Part shown: one piece after another, positions 51,880-63,960 of the stretch | How positions within the stretch are numbered: the stretch's first letter is position 1 | Layout: each line of letters starts with the position of its first letter | Assembly: GCA_001247695.2 (NCBI GenBank) | Contig: LGRX02003767.1 | Location: 1 to 64,000, forward strand | Source: Cymbomonas tetramitiformis | Lineage: Eukaryota; Chlorophyta; Pyramimonadophyceae; Pyramimonadales; Pyramimonadaceae | Direction of reading: 5' to 3' | Length of the DNA: 64,000 nucleotides | Position numbers and translations under genes: made by a program | Notes under the pieces: model-generated | Seen by the model: the letters and a program-made list of their open reading frames with translations, nothing else | What the model was told of the DNA's origin: nothing | Database searches by the model: none

Positions 51880-54800
51880 ATGTTGAAGCTCATTTGTCCT
51901 TCACAAAACTATGATTGGGGGAAGAAAGGTGGATCTAGTGAGGTGTGTTGCTCACAATGGTTCCCCAAAGCTTGCATTCCGAGTTCTGAAAGAAGTATGA
52001 CCTCGAGAGCCGCGTTACCAGAGTTCTTATCAGAACGATTTGAGATATCGCTTAAGTTTCTGAAACAGGTGGCGAAGCTTTCCACTTTGAACAGTGGTGA
52101 AGCCATAGACGAGAGCTTGCCGTATGCAGAGCTGTGGATGGGCACGCATCCTAACTGCCCCGCCGTCCTCTCAGGAGACCAATCCACGACTTTGAAAGCA
52201 TGGATTGAGAAGAATCCTGCTTCGCTAGGTGTTTTCCCCCACCTCCTTGTGTAGAGCGACCGTTGAGAATATTTTCAAGTTGGATATTTCGCTCGCGCAT
52301 AACTCAACTGCACGCGCTGCGGTTCCAATTTCGGGCCTGCAATTACTCAACGCGTTTCCTCATTGTTTTGACTCATTTTCATCTTTCTTCCGGAGTCTGG
52401 AAACCTCGAAACACGGTTTCCTATATGCGTTCTCTTGTACGCATTTTTCTTATTCATTCTTCGTCTTCTTTCATTTGTCCCTGCGTATCCGCCAGCACAA
52501 GGGGAGTCTGGAACGATATTGTGTATTCATGTTGCTGTACTCTGATTCGAACCGTGTTCGATGCAGGAGACGTAGTACACGGTCGCTGGGGTGCCGAACT
52601 TCCTTTTTTGTTCAAGGTCGCCCTTCTATCCGTCTTCTTCCCGTGGTTGCCTTACAAGCAGATAAACTGGTCTCTCCTGATTGCAACGAACGTATCAGCA
52701 GGTTCTTTCTGTGGCGACTGCCCTCTCTATTCAAGCCCATCCAAACAAACAACTCGCTGAAAAACTTCACGCAGATCGACCCAAGGTGCGTCAGCTATTT
52801 TCTGTACTGTCCGATGGCGATCTCTGTGGGCCCAGTAAAGAGTGTTGTGCTTTTGGCCAGAGTCACTCCAAAACCGTACACCGCTTAACGTGTGGAAAAT
52901 CTCTGTACCAGACTTCACCTGCAGAACTACTCGTGCATTTGGTGTCATGATTTGAATCGATTTCGCTCCAAGTGCCGTTCCGAAAATCGGGCTGACAGGT
53001 GTATAAGGATGACAATCACAAACCTGAGATGGCGGTTGCCATATCAGAATTCGAAGCACTTAGTGGTTTTGTCACCACCGAGGTGTGTCACCGTCACTTC
53101 ATCCTTTGTGTGACGCCTATTGTTCCTTTGCCTTTGAAAATATGCTTTCGGAATTTTCTTGCTATTCGGACATTCAATTTCTGGCTCGTTTGCTAGCGTG
53201 GGTAGAACGTTGGGGTAGCTAGTCCCTCCCTCTCAACAAATCGAAGAGTACGACTGCCGTCGCTATGAAGCGTGTTGTTGTTCCTTCACCAAGACGCTAG
53301 TTTTTCCTCTCAAGAAGAGACTTTTCTCTGTGTAGATGAGCTGTGTCATCAAAAAAGGTTGGCGCTTGACCTTGTGGTACCGCAGGAGTTGCTCGAGGCT
53401 TTCGCTAACATACCTGAGTTGCGGGCAACGATTGGTGAAAGCACAACTGCTCGAGTTGAAGCTGCTCACAAGGCTGGAGAGGATCCCAAGGCTCCTTTTA
53501 AGGATGCTTTCACCAAGCTCATGACTTGTGATCCCGCGATAGTGAAGGATCAGATCGGTTCACTGGTAAGCACACAACAATATGATTGTCCTAGCGCGTC
53601 TCGTTTTGTCAACCGTTCTACCGATGTCTGCGCACAAGAGTTCTTCATCTTCAGGATCTACAAATGTTTTCTCACCGCTCTTTTTAAGTAGGTATCAGAG
53701 CTTACTTGGGCTGAAGAATTTTCTGCTTTCACAAATAAGCCTGCACCCATAATGCATAACCCAGCTAACCCACCGTTTGTGTTCGGAACTGAGGAAGGTC
53801 CTATCTGAGGGTCTTGAGTTCCTGAGGTCCAGCCTTAGGGTCTCGAGGCCTTTGGTTCTAGACTTAGGGTTGCGAGGCCTTCAAGATCCAATCTTAGGGA
53901 AGTGTTCCATACGGTCTTGAAGCCTTGAGTTCCAGTCTTGAGGACTTAAGGGACTGTCATAGCATATTGAAGCCTTGAGGCCCAATCTTAAGGTCTCGAT
54001 CTTTTTGCGGGTCATGTCTAAGGGTGTTGAGGCCTGCATATCTCTTCATGGGATCTTGTGGCTTGAGGGTCATGTCTCAGGGTGTTGAGGCCTGCATATC
54101 TCTTCCATGGGATCTTGTGGCTTGAGGGTCTTGTCTCAGGGTGTTGAGGCCTGCATATCTCGTCGTGGGATCTTGTGGCTTATTGGTCATATCTCAGGGT
54201 ATTTGAGACCTGCATATCTCTTCACGGGATCTTGTGGCATAGGGTTATGTCTCAGGGTGTTGAGGCCTGCATATCTCTTCACGGGATCTTGTGGCATGAG
54301 GGTTATGTCTCAGGGTGTTGAGGCATGCATATCTCATCATAGGGACTCGAGGTTTGGGGTCCAATCTTTGGGTTTTGATTGTTTAGAGGTCTTGTCCTCA
54401 GGTCTTGTGGTTTATTTGTGCTTTCTTAGGGTTTTGAGTCTTTCTCCCTTCTTCAAGATTGCAGGCCGTGTTCTGTCATCTATCTTGCAAGTCCGGTGAG
54501 CTTGGTTTTTTTTTAATGGCAACTAGGTGGCACGCTTACATGCAAAGCAACCCGACTTGTCCGCAAAGGAACAGCTGGTGCTTCGTCTCCAAGGCCAATA
54601 CCCGGATGATGTTGGAATTCTTTCAGTGTATTTTCTTAACCTGGTGCGCTCCATTCTTGACCTTGTAGCTTCAAATCCTCAATGGCAAAGGCGTTTGAAT
54701 CACTTTAAGTACAAAGCGATTATCACAGCAATCCACGACATAGGGGTGCTTAAAGGTTTTCCCTCTAGAAGGAGTGGAAGCTAGGATAACGTTTTGAACA

Positions 54801-57800
54801 ACAACTTGCGAGTCGCTAACCGAAGATGCAACTTCTGGACAACTTTTGGACTTGTGAATATAAGGGGAGCTGTGCCGAGCCTTGCATGTTGTGCTCTTGT
54901 GTTCACTAACTTTCTATGCGCAGGGTCGTTGCAGGGTGTACTTGATTATATCTTGAACTGGCCTCTTGTTGTGTGGTGGGCGCTTAGAGCTGAGCTTGGC
55001 TCTACATCTGGAATGGCCTCTTGTTTTCGGTTTGATATCACAGAGTAATAGTGGCCAGTGCGTTGTTGTGGGAGTGCAGATCGTGCTCCAACCGGGGGAG
55101 GCAATTTTCATGGCAGCAAATGAGCCTCATGCTTACCTCTCAGGGGAGTGTGCAGGTTAGCCCATGCCTACGCGGGACCTTTCAGCCTCGTGCAGTCTGA
55201 GAATCTAAGCACAGTCATGATGCGCCGGCACAGTCAGAAAACATGCACGCTTCTGCTCGCACGTAAGGATAGTGCACTCCTTTTATAGATGGCAAGAGGA
55301 TGCAGCATTCTGGAACTTGAAGGCTATTACAGGGATCTCTGTTTGTGTGTTTGGCTATTCTTGGAGCTATTTCTTTGGCATCAGTTAGCCACGAATCATC
55401 GGCTTCACTTTGTACCCACACTGGGGTTCAAAGGATTCAGCGCACTCTTCAGGACACTAATCCAAATTTTGCGGAGCTTGCTGGTGGAGAACGGGCCCCC
55501 CTTCAGCCTCACTGGGCCACCTGAGTTCCTGTGCGACTGCTCTGCCTGCGCACTGATTTTGTGGCTCCCCTCGAGCTGCCCGAGCCATCTCCGCTCCACC
55601 AAGCCTACGCTCAGAACCACCACCCTGCTCCCAGCCTGCCCCAAAGCCTGGTCTCAAAAGAGCTTGTCCACCCACGACAAGCTGGTGCCCCAAAGGGCGA
55701 AGAGAATGATCGACCGAATTCCTTCGGACCTTGCGCGCCCGCCACCAATCTGCACTTGCAACCCCCTACCCCCAACACCAACTCTATGGGACTGAAGCCC
55801 TTGCGCTGGATATTCTGCAAGTAAGCTGCGGGCTCGAGTAATGCGCTCCCCACTTGCACCACATCTGTTGTTCTACACTGTTGCTACTTGGGTCCATCCC
55901 TCCATGTGCATATGCGCCCCAAGTCCTTTGAGGGCCCCGGCCTGTGTCAATTCCGCCTACAACCCCTCCACCCACACCTCACCCATTACCCTCCCCACCA
56001 CCAGTCTCCCCATGCCAACAGCCCTCAAGCTNNNNNNNNNNNNNNNNNNNNNNNNNNNNNNNNNNNNNNNNNNNNNNNNNNNNNNNNNNNNNNNNNNNNN
56101 NNNNNNNNNNNNNNNNNNNNNNNNNNNNNNNNNNNNNNNNNNNNNNNNNNNNNNNNNNNNNNNNNNNNNNNNNNNNNNNNNNNNNNNNNNNNNNNNNNNN
56201 NNNNNNNNNNNNNNNNNNNNNNNNNNNNNNNNNNNNNNNNNNNNNNNNNNNNNNNNNNNNNNNNNNNNNNNNNNNNNNNNNNNNNNNNNNNNNNNNNNNN
56301 NNNNNNNNNNNNNNNNNNNNNNNNNNNNNNNNNNNNNNNNNNNNNNNNNNNNNNNNNNNNNNNNNNNNNNNNNNNNNNNNNNNNNNNNNNNNNNNNNNNN
56401 NNNNNNNNNNNNNNNNNNNNNNNNNNNNNNNNNNNNNNNNNNNNNNNNNNNNNNNNNNNNNNNNNNNNNNNNNNNNNNNNNNNNNNNNNNNNNNNNNNNN
56501 NNNNNNNNNNNNNNNNNNNNNNNNNNNNNNNNNNNNNNNNNNNNNNNNNNNNNNNNNNNNNNNNNNGGTCATCCCCGTCTGCCAAGTCATCCCTGAACGC
56601 TCAGGTGATGGGACAAGAGGTCATCCCCGTCTGCCAAGTCATCCTGAACGCTCAAGTGATGAGACAAAGCCGCTTCGCCGCCCCCACTTGCACCCACCGA
56701 CACCTCACCAAACCGAGCCTCCGCGATAGCCACTCCCTGACCCTCCGTCGCCCGGCAACCCGGAAAGGCCTTTGGACCGCAGAGAGCATCAGCGAGCAAC
56801 GACCACCGCACAGGAACTGTGGATCTGTCCCCACGGACCTGGGTCCAGACCTTCGCAACACAGCCCAGGTGAGCACAGAAAGTTAGATAGAGGCGTTAGG
56901 TAGGGTTTTCACCACTCGGCACGGCCAACACTCTGTGTTTATTCTTACCCCCCGGCACTAAAGCAGTGCCCACGAACACCTCTGCAGACCGCGAAGTCCA
57001 CTCCCTGACCCTCCATCGCCCGAAGATTTTCCGCCTCTTGCCACTCATCTTCCATACTCTCCAAGAGCCATGCGAGAGGGATCCAGGGAAATCATAGGAA
57101 CGCGAGGCAAATCCATCCCCAGGCAACAGATCCCGCAGCGCCTCCTGTATTCTCCCGGCATGCTCCTCCGCTGCCTCCCACATCATCTCCAGGGGCACAC
57201 CTCGCAGCCAGAACCCCAGCCTCGGGTGTGCACAGAAGCGAAGCAAGAGCCCTTGGGCCTACGCGTGTCCGAGCTTGTTCAGAATGGGCAGAATGGCACA
57301 CAACACAAGGCACGAATGACCACGTTCGGGTGTCCCTCCTAAACCCACTCCAGCAGGGTCTGCAGTGGGGCGGCCAGGTGAAGCGCCCCCAGGGGGTCCT
57401 CATGTCATGTGCCCTCCTCTGATTTGACATACTGTATCACCGAGCCATCAACGCCTCCCCAGCCGAACTCCAAGGTTCGCCTCGACCCGTAACAAAGGTC
57501 CGTCATGTCGTGTGCCCTCCTCTGACTTTACATACTGCATCACCGAGCCATCACCGCCTCCCCAGCCGAACTCCAAGGTTCGGCTCGACCCCGTGACAAA
57601 GGTCCGTCATGTCGTGTGCCCTCCTCTGACTTGACATACTGCATCACCGAGCCGTCAACGCCTCCCCAACTGAACTCCAAGGTTCGCCTCGACCCCGTAA
57701 CAAAGGTCCGTCCACGCCCACAGCTCGGGGAAAGCCCCGCTCGATAGCCTCAAACACCGCCTCACGGTGCACTGCATTTAAAGGTGCCGGTCCGGGGCCG

Positions 57801-60407
57801 CCTGAACTGTGTGGCGTCCCAGATCCGCTCCTACTTTTACCGCTTCCCGGATCTGGGCCGCCTGCAGCCCACTGTGCTCGTCATCTTGCCACCCTGAAGT
57901 TTTTGCACGCTGCTTGCATATGACTTTCACCATGAACTTTCGGAGAACCTCCCCCTGCATGCGATTGGGCGGACGTTGACGCCGAGGTCACATCATTGCC
58001 CCACATGCGATATCGCATATTGGGCAACCGTAGGCACATAGTGTCATCCATGCTGCTTTGCATTCGGTTTTAGATGTGCCGAAGTAGATGCTATATTGTC
58101 ACGGCCCCGCCCTGTTCCTGAATGCTCCTCACATCCACTGGGATGATAGCGAGATGACTCACGGCCAGCCCTGCGTGCCCCAACTTCTCTCTCATTCTTC
58201 CCCAATGCACTTGTCCGAGGGCCGCGTGTACTGTCAGTCGACGGACGCCCGGACTAAGACCGGAGCATGCCCCTCCTGACACCCGCAACCCAAGCAACCG
58301 CTGTCCCTGAGCCCTTCCCCCGAGAGCAAAGTCGAGTCCGCACCCAAGGTATCAGGTACAGGTGCGCAGTCTGGCTTATTGGCCCAAAGTCTCGAGTTTT
58401 GCTTAGCTCTCCATGGTCGTTGGTGTTGTTAAACAAGGAGTGGCGGCAGGAGGGTCCCGACGACAGTCAAACTGTGTCACGAGTGTGTCTCCAGGTATCT
58501 TGCGGTATGGTAACTCGTTTGCTTTATCCTGTTCTTCCAGCACTCAACCCATCCCCTCCCACCAGTCTTTCCCCTGGCTCTCTCCCCCTTACCTGAATGA
58601 TGCTTCCGATTGAAAAGTCCCTATGCGGTCCGTGCAACCGGGCCGGGTAGATTCCATATGTCTGATGTACAGCTGTAAAGTTCCTGAATGCCTCTGACAT
58701 TCACCAGGCTGGTGGTGGGCTGGCTTTGGCGGCGGGCCTCATGCCGTTCAGTGTGCGTGGATGGCAGTGTTCAGGCTTCTTTCAGCTAGGTCCATGTCTC
58801 ACCGGGCGGATACGGGTAAAGGGTGTGGGCAAGTCCCTGACTTGCCTAAATGATTTGGGCGTGAGTCAAGGTCGCGCGCATGTTCCGCGGCGTCAGTGAT
58901 TGGGCACTGAGCAAGCTCTAAATATATATCCTGATTTACTTGATGAGGTTGCTGGGCCTGCGGGCGCTCCTCGCATCTCTCACTGTGTTTTTTAATGTAG
59001 GATGTGTTTGGAGGTTGGTTGTAGCATTGTATGTCCGACTTGTCAGTCCGGTATGCGGGGTGCAGGGAACACGACATCTATGCAGAAGCAACCCTCCTTG
59101 CCAAGGAACTGTCGCCCACCTTGATTGATGAGCACATTTGGGATCAGACTCTCAGAAAAGGGTAGTAGAGCTTAGCATCACGTTGTGGGTGGCGGTGTGA
59201 TATGGCAGAGGTCATGGCGACCTCGGACAACGTGGTTCGAGCAGGGCTCACTCCGAAGTTGCGTGACACGGACATCTTGTGTGACATGCTCACATACAAC
59301 CAAGTACAGCGCACTGCCCAAGGCTGCGCCCTTCCCTTCAGAGATAACCGCACACCATTCGATTCATCACACTCTGCTTGCATAGCACTACACCACAGCT
59401 ATAATGCATATCTGCGCGAGCAGCCTGAGCAACTTATAGCGCATACCGATGTAAGCAGCCGCGGCCTTCTCACCAGCCCAGAACATGCAAGCCTCTCCAA
59501 AGGCTCAGAATCTGCTGCCTATCCATTGGCGGCACAGTCGATTTGCCGTTCAATGCTTTCCTTGGATGCTGGGAGCATATTTTTGGAGGGCGCGTGATCC
59601 TGCCAACTCCTCGGCAAACAATGTGTGATCCCAGCTTGTCCCTCCGTTCTCCACACGGGCCGGTCCACACTGGTGATATGGGGATGTTCGGCGCATCCTC
59701 TTTGGTCCTGCTGAGCGGCTGAGCGGATGAAATCAAAGAACTTTCCGTTCCAATGCCTAAGGTGCAATGATTTCAATAGGCTCAGCATTTGCGGTTAATG
59801 CTTTATGGGCCCACAGAGCGATGGGCGACAGGGCTTGCCTAGCATAGCAGAGTTGCCATGTACCCCCGGCTGACTGCAGCACCACTGGCGACAGGGCTTG
59901 CCTACACTCCTGAAGGGCGATCCGAGGGATGCATGCTCGAAGCATTATGCTCCACCATTTGATGAGTTCGAGATGGACATCATTCATCTGTCCGCCAATG
60001 GCAGCTACACGATCCCAGCGGCAGCAGTACGCATCCCGACAGACCCAGTATGGAGTTGAGCAATGACTATGCGCCAGCAATGGTCTGTGTTGCACTGGCA
60101 CGCTCTGTGACTCTGCGAGCTGTGGGCTGCATCAGGGCTACAAGCTATCTAGAGGCTTTGAGTGGATGATGGTGTGGGTGGTCAGGGCCCATCGATGCTG
60201 CTTGTACATAAAGGTGCTGGATCGGCGCAGGCTGCCATGCCAGCTCAGCTCTCAGACTTGGCAGAAGATCCATCTGCATGGAACGGTCCCATCAAACGTG
60301 GCGATATTTTTTTCGTCGCGGCAGGTTCATCCGTGAAGCTAGAAGGACACATAGCCGAAGATCTCACAATTATGCGATGTGGCTGCAGCAGCGATATTTT
60401 TAAATGA
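51880..60407 (+). CDS. MPI: Phosphomannose isomerase, type I (11 exons)
   Basis: Exons: 51880-51942, 52069-52228, 52567-52616, 52702-52785, 52999-53082, 53386-53565, 54527-54643, 55080-55155, 59209-59303, 59895-60026, 60186-60407. All introns are GT-AG and in phase; the sum is 1263 nt, 420 residues plus TGA, the usual length for eukaryotic MPI (about 420-440). Family blocks appear in order: [139 protein letters not shown]. The zinc ligands expected in this family are present: Gln and His in IQAHP, Glu in HKPEMA, His in EPHAYLSG. It interconverts mannose-6-phosphate and fructose-6-phosphate in the cytosol and so feeds GDP-mannose and glycan synthesis. Intron 8 is 4.05 kb and contains an assembly gap. 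Confidence 0.95.
53780..54350. repeat. Repeat of about 60 bp in intron 6 of the isomerase gene
   Basis: From about 54010 there are six units of about 60 bp with GTTGAGGCCTGCATATCTCT and GGGATCTTGTGGC, followed by GGGTCATGTCTCAGG. Upstream, 53790-54000 holds shorter, more diverged units (CTTGAGGCCCAATCTTA and the like). Confidence 0.85.
56032..56566. other. Assembly gap, 535 N
   Basis: An unresolved run of N inside intron 8 of the isomerase gene. Long translations reported across it are artefacts. Confidence 1.
56567..56670. repeat. 52-bp tandem repeat at the edge of the assembly gap
   Basis: Two adjacent copies of a 52-bp unit beginning GGTCATCCCCGTCTGCCAAG lie at 56567 and 56619. The array enters the gap directly, so the missing bases are probably more copies. 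Confidence 0.85.
57400..57712. repeat. Repeat of about 105 bp, three copies, in intron 8 of the isomerase gene
   Basis: Units share GTGCCCTCCTCTGA, CATACTG.ATCACCGAGCC and GAACTCCAAGGTTCG.CTCG, starting near 57400, 57502 and 57607. The rest of the intron (55156-56031 and 57713-59208) shows no gene I can support. Confidence 0.85.
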
Positions 60408-61107
60408 TGCTCTCTGCATCTCGTCTCTATTTGGAGGATAGCTGCTTTGGTTGGTTATCACATACTGAGAACTGTTATGTTGATACATGATACTTTCTTG
60501 GGCATGCATGATGCCAGATTGTTTTACATATTAATTTTCGAATATAAGCCTTTGAAAAGGCTATGTGTGGGGAATATGGTTTGGTGCATGATTTCTGTTG
60601 CAGTGGTGCATGCAACGTCCTGCAACATACGAGCATTATGTACGTTCACACTGATGCAACATCTGATTGAGGAATCGGTTATAATCAGTGGTATGAGTCG
60701 ATGACGGCCTGCATGTCGTTACTGATTGATGTGTAGGACGTATTCAAATATCGAGATATGTATACTGATATTTCAAAATCTTGAGACATTGTTATTATCA
60801 TTCATATTGTCGAGCGAGAAGACTCGACTATACAAACACCAGTGACTGTGGCATTCCCATATTTAAAAGGGGTTTCATGACCTTAAACATCACGCCTGTC
60901 ACACTTGAGATGGGGCCGCAGTCTGCCCCAAAACGTACTTGAAACTGAAATAGCGAATTCGCCATCAATTGATCGTGGCCAGTAGTCAATTTTGAACACA
61001 AGGATAACTGGTTAAGTTTATTGTGTGTCCCTTCTTGAGTAGATTTCACGAAGGAGGATCGATACTGCCAGAAAGGATGCCAACGTATCCCAACACGTAT
61101 GATCACG
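60408..61107. other. Intergenic region, nothing recognised
   Basis: 700 bp between the isomerase stop and the TIR element. No ORF of interest; the first part would hold the isomerase 3' UTR. Confidence 0.4.
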
Positions 61108-61109
61108 TA

Positions 61110-62252
61110 CCGTGCTTACTTTATTGATTTTAATTCCGAAAATGAGCCGCAATAAACTATTTAATTAAGTTTGTTGGTCCCCCAGATTCAATTATTTAAT
61201 TGATTTTAAAGTTGTTTGTTTTAACTCGAGGAATACAGATAATTATACGAAAATTATTTAATTTATGAACTTTGTTTGTTTGTTCACACTATTATATGTC
61301 CTATATTGAATTATTTTGTTTTGCTTGTTTTTTTTTCTATATCGGTGCAATTGGCCCAGAGAATTATTCAAAAGTACAAGTATACAATACGGTAACGAAT
61401 GGATACCGGCAGTACGAAAGTTCGTTGCGTGTTTCCAAGCTATGTGTTCACTGTAATATGCAACGTCAATATGCACCTTCACTGCCCACTACTACCAGCT
61501 CCACTGCCACTGGCCATCCACTCATCAAAGTCAGCCTCATACAAAAAGTCATTAACCCACCTTCTAGGATCTGTTTCGTAGTCGCTCTCAGCCACCAGAC
61601 TCGCACCTAGGTCGACGTCGCATCTCTGCAGGGGGGGTGAACGATGCACGAACGCGGTGTGTTTTAACGGGCGTCCAGCGCCCTTCTTGAGAACTTGTCT
61701 TAAAACTCGTTCTCCTATTCCTAGGAATCTTTCTCTTGCACTGCGCTTAGGACGTGCCGAGACGGGTCGGAGAACGGTCGGGTCTGAGTTCACTGATGCT
61801 GCCGGAACCCCTCGCTTGACACCGAAGCTGAGGAGGGAGGCCTGTTGAAGCCTCTCGAGTGACCTGCGCTTCTTGGCCATATCCCCGAGCGTTGTTTTGC
61901 CACATCGGCATTCCGTCGGAAGAAAATTGCAGATTAAACAAAGCTCTCCCTCGTGTCCCGAGCCGCAGCCAGCCATACTTGCCGTGTAGGTGAAGAAAGT
62001 GACCAGTTTCCAGTTATTTTGTCACTTTGTTTGTTTTCGCGCTGAGGGGCGAGATCGGAATTATATATTTAATATTTTGTTGTTTAAATTTGTTGTAATG
62101 ATGTGTATGGCACAATATTTAATTATTTATCCTTATTTTTTTTTCGCAACCTATCAGGGGGGAATTATTTAATTTTAAAGCCTATTTACGTTTCAAAAGA
62201 CGATTTTTCCCTCCATAATTATTTACATTTAAAATCAATAATGTAAGCACGG
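61110..62252. mobile_element. TA-flanked TIR DNA element, 1.14 kb
   Basis: The left end CCGTGCTTACTTTATTGATT (61110) and the right end AATCAATAATGTAAGCACGG (ending 62252) are inverted repeats of about 24 bp with one mismatch. TA is present directly outside both (61108-61109 and 62253-62254). The body is AT-rich at both sides (several ATTATTTAATT tracts) and holds one GC-richer ORF on the minus strand. A TA target duplication is typical of Tc1/mariner and some related groups, but no transposase motif is seen, so the class is open. Confidence 0.75.
61479..61976 (-). CDS. Small Cys-containing protein encoded by the TIR element
   Basis: 165 residues from ATG 61976 to a stop at 61479, the only good ORF within the TIR element and higher in GC than its surroundings. 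The N-terminus has a Cys cluster (CGSGHEGELCLICNFLPTEC, then RC), which could bind zinc. The middle is basic (SARPKRSARERFLGIGERVL; RQVLKKGAGRPLKH). The C-terminus is acidic (DYETDPRRWVNDFLYEADFD) and ends in a Gly/Ser tail. The Cys cluster plus basic region suggest a DNA- or RNA-binding accessory protein, but I recognise no family. It may be one of two proteins of a split transposition system, or a captured host exon. Confidence 0.55.
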   Translation of the reverse strand: MAGCGSGHEGELCLICNFLPTECRCGKTTLGDMAKKRRSLERLQQASLLSFGVKRGVPAASVNSDPTVLRPVSARPKRSARERFLGIGERVLRQVLKKGAGRPLKHTAFVHRSPPLQRCDVDLGASLVAESDYETDPRRWVNDFLYEADFDEWMASGSGAGSSGQ

Positions 62253-62254
62253 TA

Positions 62255-62934
62255 TGATGTGGATATCGAATGTGTCAAAGCCATTTCCCGGGTTTTAAAA
62301 TCAATATAAATTGGAAGCGTTTGGATATATGTGTATAGATTCAGAGTGACTCAGAGTGTAGATAGCGATATCGATATCAGTGGGGGTACTACCGGGAGCG
62401 CTCATATATATATATATCATGAGTCAAATTCGCGTTGTCTTAGCGCATCTCGACCTTCGTCGCCTAGTCTGGAGCCTTCCCTTGCTATTCGACATTCGAT
62501 ATATTGACTGCCTCGATACCATTATATTTATATCCATCCGTTACCTGGACGCACTTACAACGTGTGCCAAACACAGTAGTACGTACGGTACACACGGACA
62601 ACGATAGTACGTACGGTACACACGGATAACGGCTTAATACGTGCCGTTTTCCCCGGCTCGAACGGTTCATGCAAGGCTACTTTAGCAATGCATGGAAGTG
62701 AACATACACAAAACATATTAAAATTGTGATTTTATCAGGTATATTATATCATATATATAGTTTGTCAGTGCCTCTTTTATACATGTAGGGCTGGTCAAGG
62801 TATTGTACATACCTCACTACTATAAACATGCATTCTATAAACATGCATTCTATCGACCTATTCCATTAGCTCTTCCCGCAGCATCCTTTCGATGAGAAGC
62901 TCATCCCTCGTTCACCACTGGATTTACCCTTATC
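62255..62934. other. Intergenic region with short repeats
   Basis: Contains TA-rich tracts, a direct repeat of TAGTACGTACGGTACACACG (at about 62576 and 62605), and a repeated TATAAACATGCATTCTAT near 62820-62850. No gene is supported. Confidence 0.5.
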
Positions 62935-63960
62935 CTACAACACGAAGCCGGTCTTTATCGCCTGCATCTGGACTAGCAGTTGCTCGTCAGTCCATCCCAT
63001 AGAAGGCATCAACTCTTCTTCAATCTTTTCCACTTGGTTTCCCTCTTGGAAAATTTCTGGTATTCTAGACTCGGGGCTCTGGCAATACCGAGTGTTCTGG
63101 TTGCCTAACTTCTGAAATTGGGCCTTTCCCACCCACCACTCTGTGAATTCCTCCTTAGAGATCAATCCTGATTCGTCCACGTCGATTTCTTGCATCCACT
63201 TCTGCAGGTCGTCCGTGTTCGCCCCCAGCTCCTGCAGCACCACGCCTAGCTCTTCCTCATCCAGTTCTCCGCTGCCATCCGCATCCCATATCTGCCACAT
63301 CTCGTCGACCCATCTCGCCTGCTTCTTAGCCTCCAGAAGATTCGACTGCTCCATTGTTTCTTTGGCTTGCTTGGCCTCCTCTTCGTCCCTGGATTGTATC
63401 TTGTCTTGTGTTACCGCTTCATGCATGTGCTTTATCGCAGAGCCATCCGCGTCGGGGTAGGCCAGTTCGAGCAGGTCCTTGAAGGACATTTCGGCTCCGG
63501 GCACCTGGAACAAGTACTCTAGCTTTTGATGCGCTTCTTGAAGCTTCTTGCCTTTCAGAGCGTCGGTTCCGCAGCCAAAAAGCGCCATGGCGCCACAGGC
63601 TGAGCTCGTCTTGAACCGATGGCTCACGTAGCGCTCGAGCTCTGCGGCATCGATGGAGGCGGAGCGGTCGTAATCTACTTGTTGAAACGTGCTGTAAAGC
63701 TTGTTCAAAGATGCCATGGAGGCGAACCGCCGCAGGTGAGTCTTCTTGTCGATGTACCACACATGGTTGGAGGCCAGCACGGAGTTCTGCCTCAGCAGTT
63801 GCGAGTATTGTTTTTTCTTTTCGAGGGCTACACTGACTTGCTCACGACGCGACGGACCCGCGGCAGGGATAACCGACGGTAGAGAGATGCGGGGTTGCCG
63901 GGCACCCATTGGAATCCGGCCCGGACCCCGCAGGACGGGCTCCGGCTCGCGGGTGGCCAT
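62935..63960 (-). CDS. Three-EF-hand calcium-binding protein, single exon
   Basis: An intact 341-residue ORF from ATG 63960 to TAG, without introns, unlike its neighbours. Three canonical 12-residue EF-hand loops are visible: Asp 96 to Glu 107 (DYDRSASIDAAE), Asp 226 to Glu 237 (DADGSGELDEEE) and Asp 260 to Glu 271 (DVDESGLISKEE). The last two are 34 residues apart and form a normal paired domain. A Glu/Lys-rich helix (about 188-220) precedes the pair. The N-terminal 40 residues are Pro/Arg-rich. There is no transmembrane segment and no kinase or other catalytic domain in this ORF, so it is best described as a cytosolic calcium sensor of unknown partner. The 40 bp upstream at the window edge would be 5' UTR or promoter. 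Confidence 0.85.
   Translation of the reverse strand: MATREPEPVLRGPGRIPMGARQPRISLPSVIPAAGPSRREQVSVALEKKKQYSQLLRQNSVLASNHVWYIDKKTHLRRFASMASLNKLYSTFQQVDYDRSASIDAAELERYVSHRFKTSSACGAMALFGCGTDALKGKKLQEAHQKLEYLFQVPGAEMSFKDLLELAYPDADGSAIKHMHEAVTQDKIQSRDEEEAKQAKETMEQSNLLEAKKQARWVDEMWQIWDADGSGELDEEELGVVLQELGANTDDLQKWMQEIDVDESGLISKEEFTEWWVGKAQFQKLGNQNTRYCQSPESRIPEIFQEGNQVEKIEEELMPSMGWTDEQLLVQMQAIKTGFVL

Noticed and set aside
55841..56886. Long ORFs on both strands across the N run
   Set aside because: They exist only because N codons are translated as X; the flanks are intron sequence of the isomerase gene.
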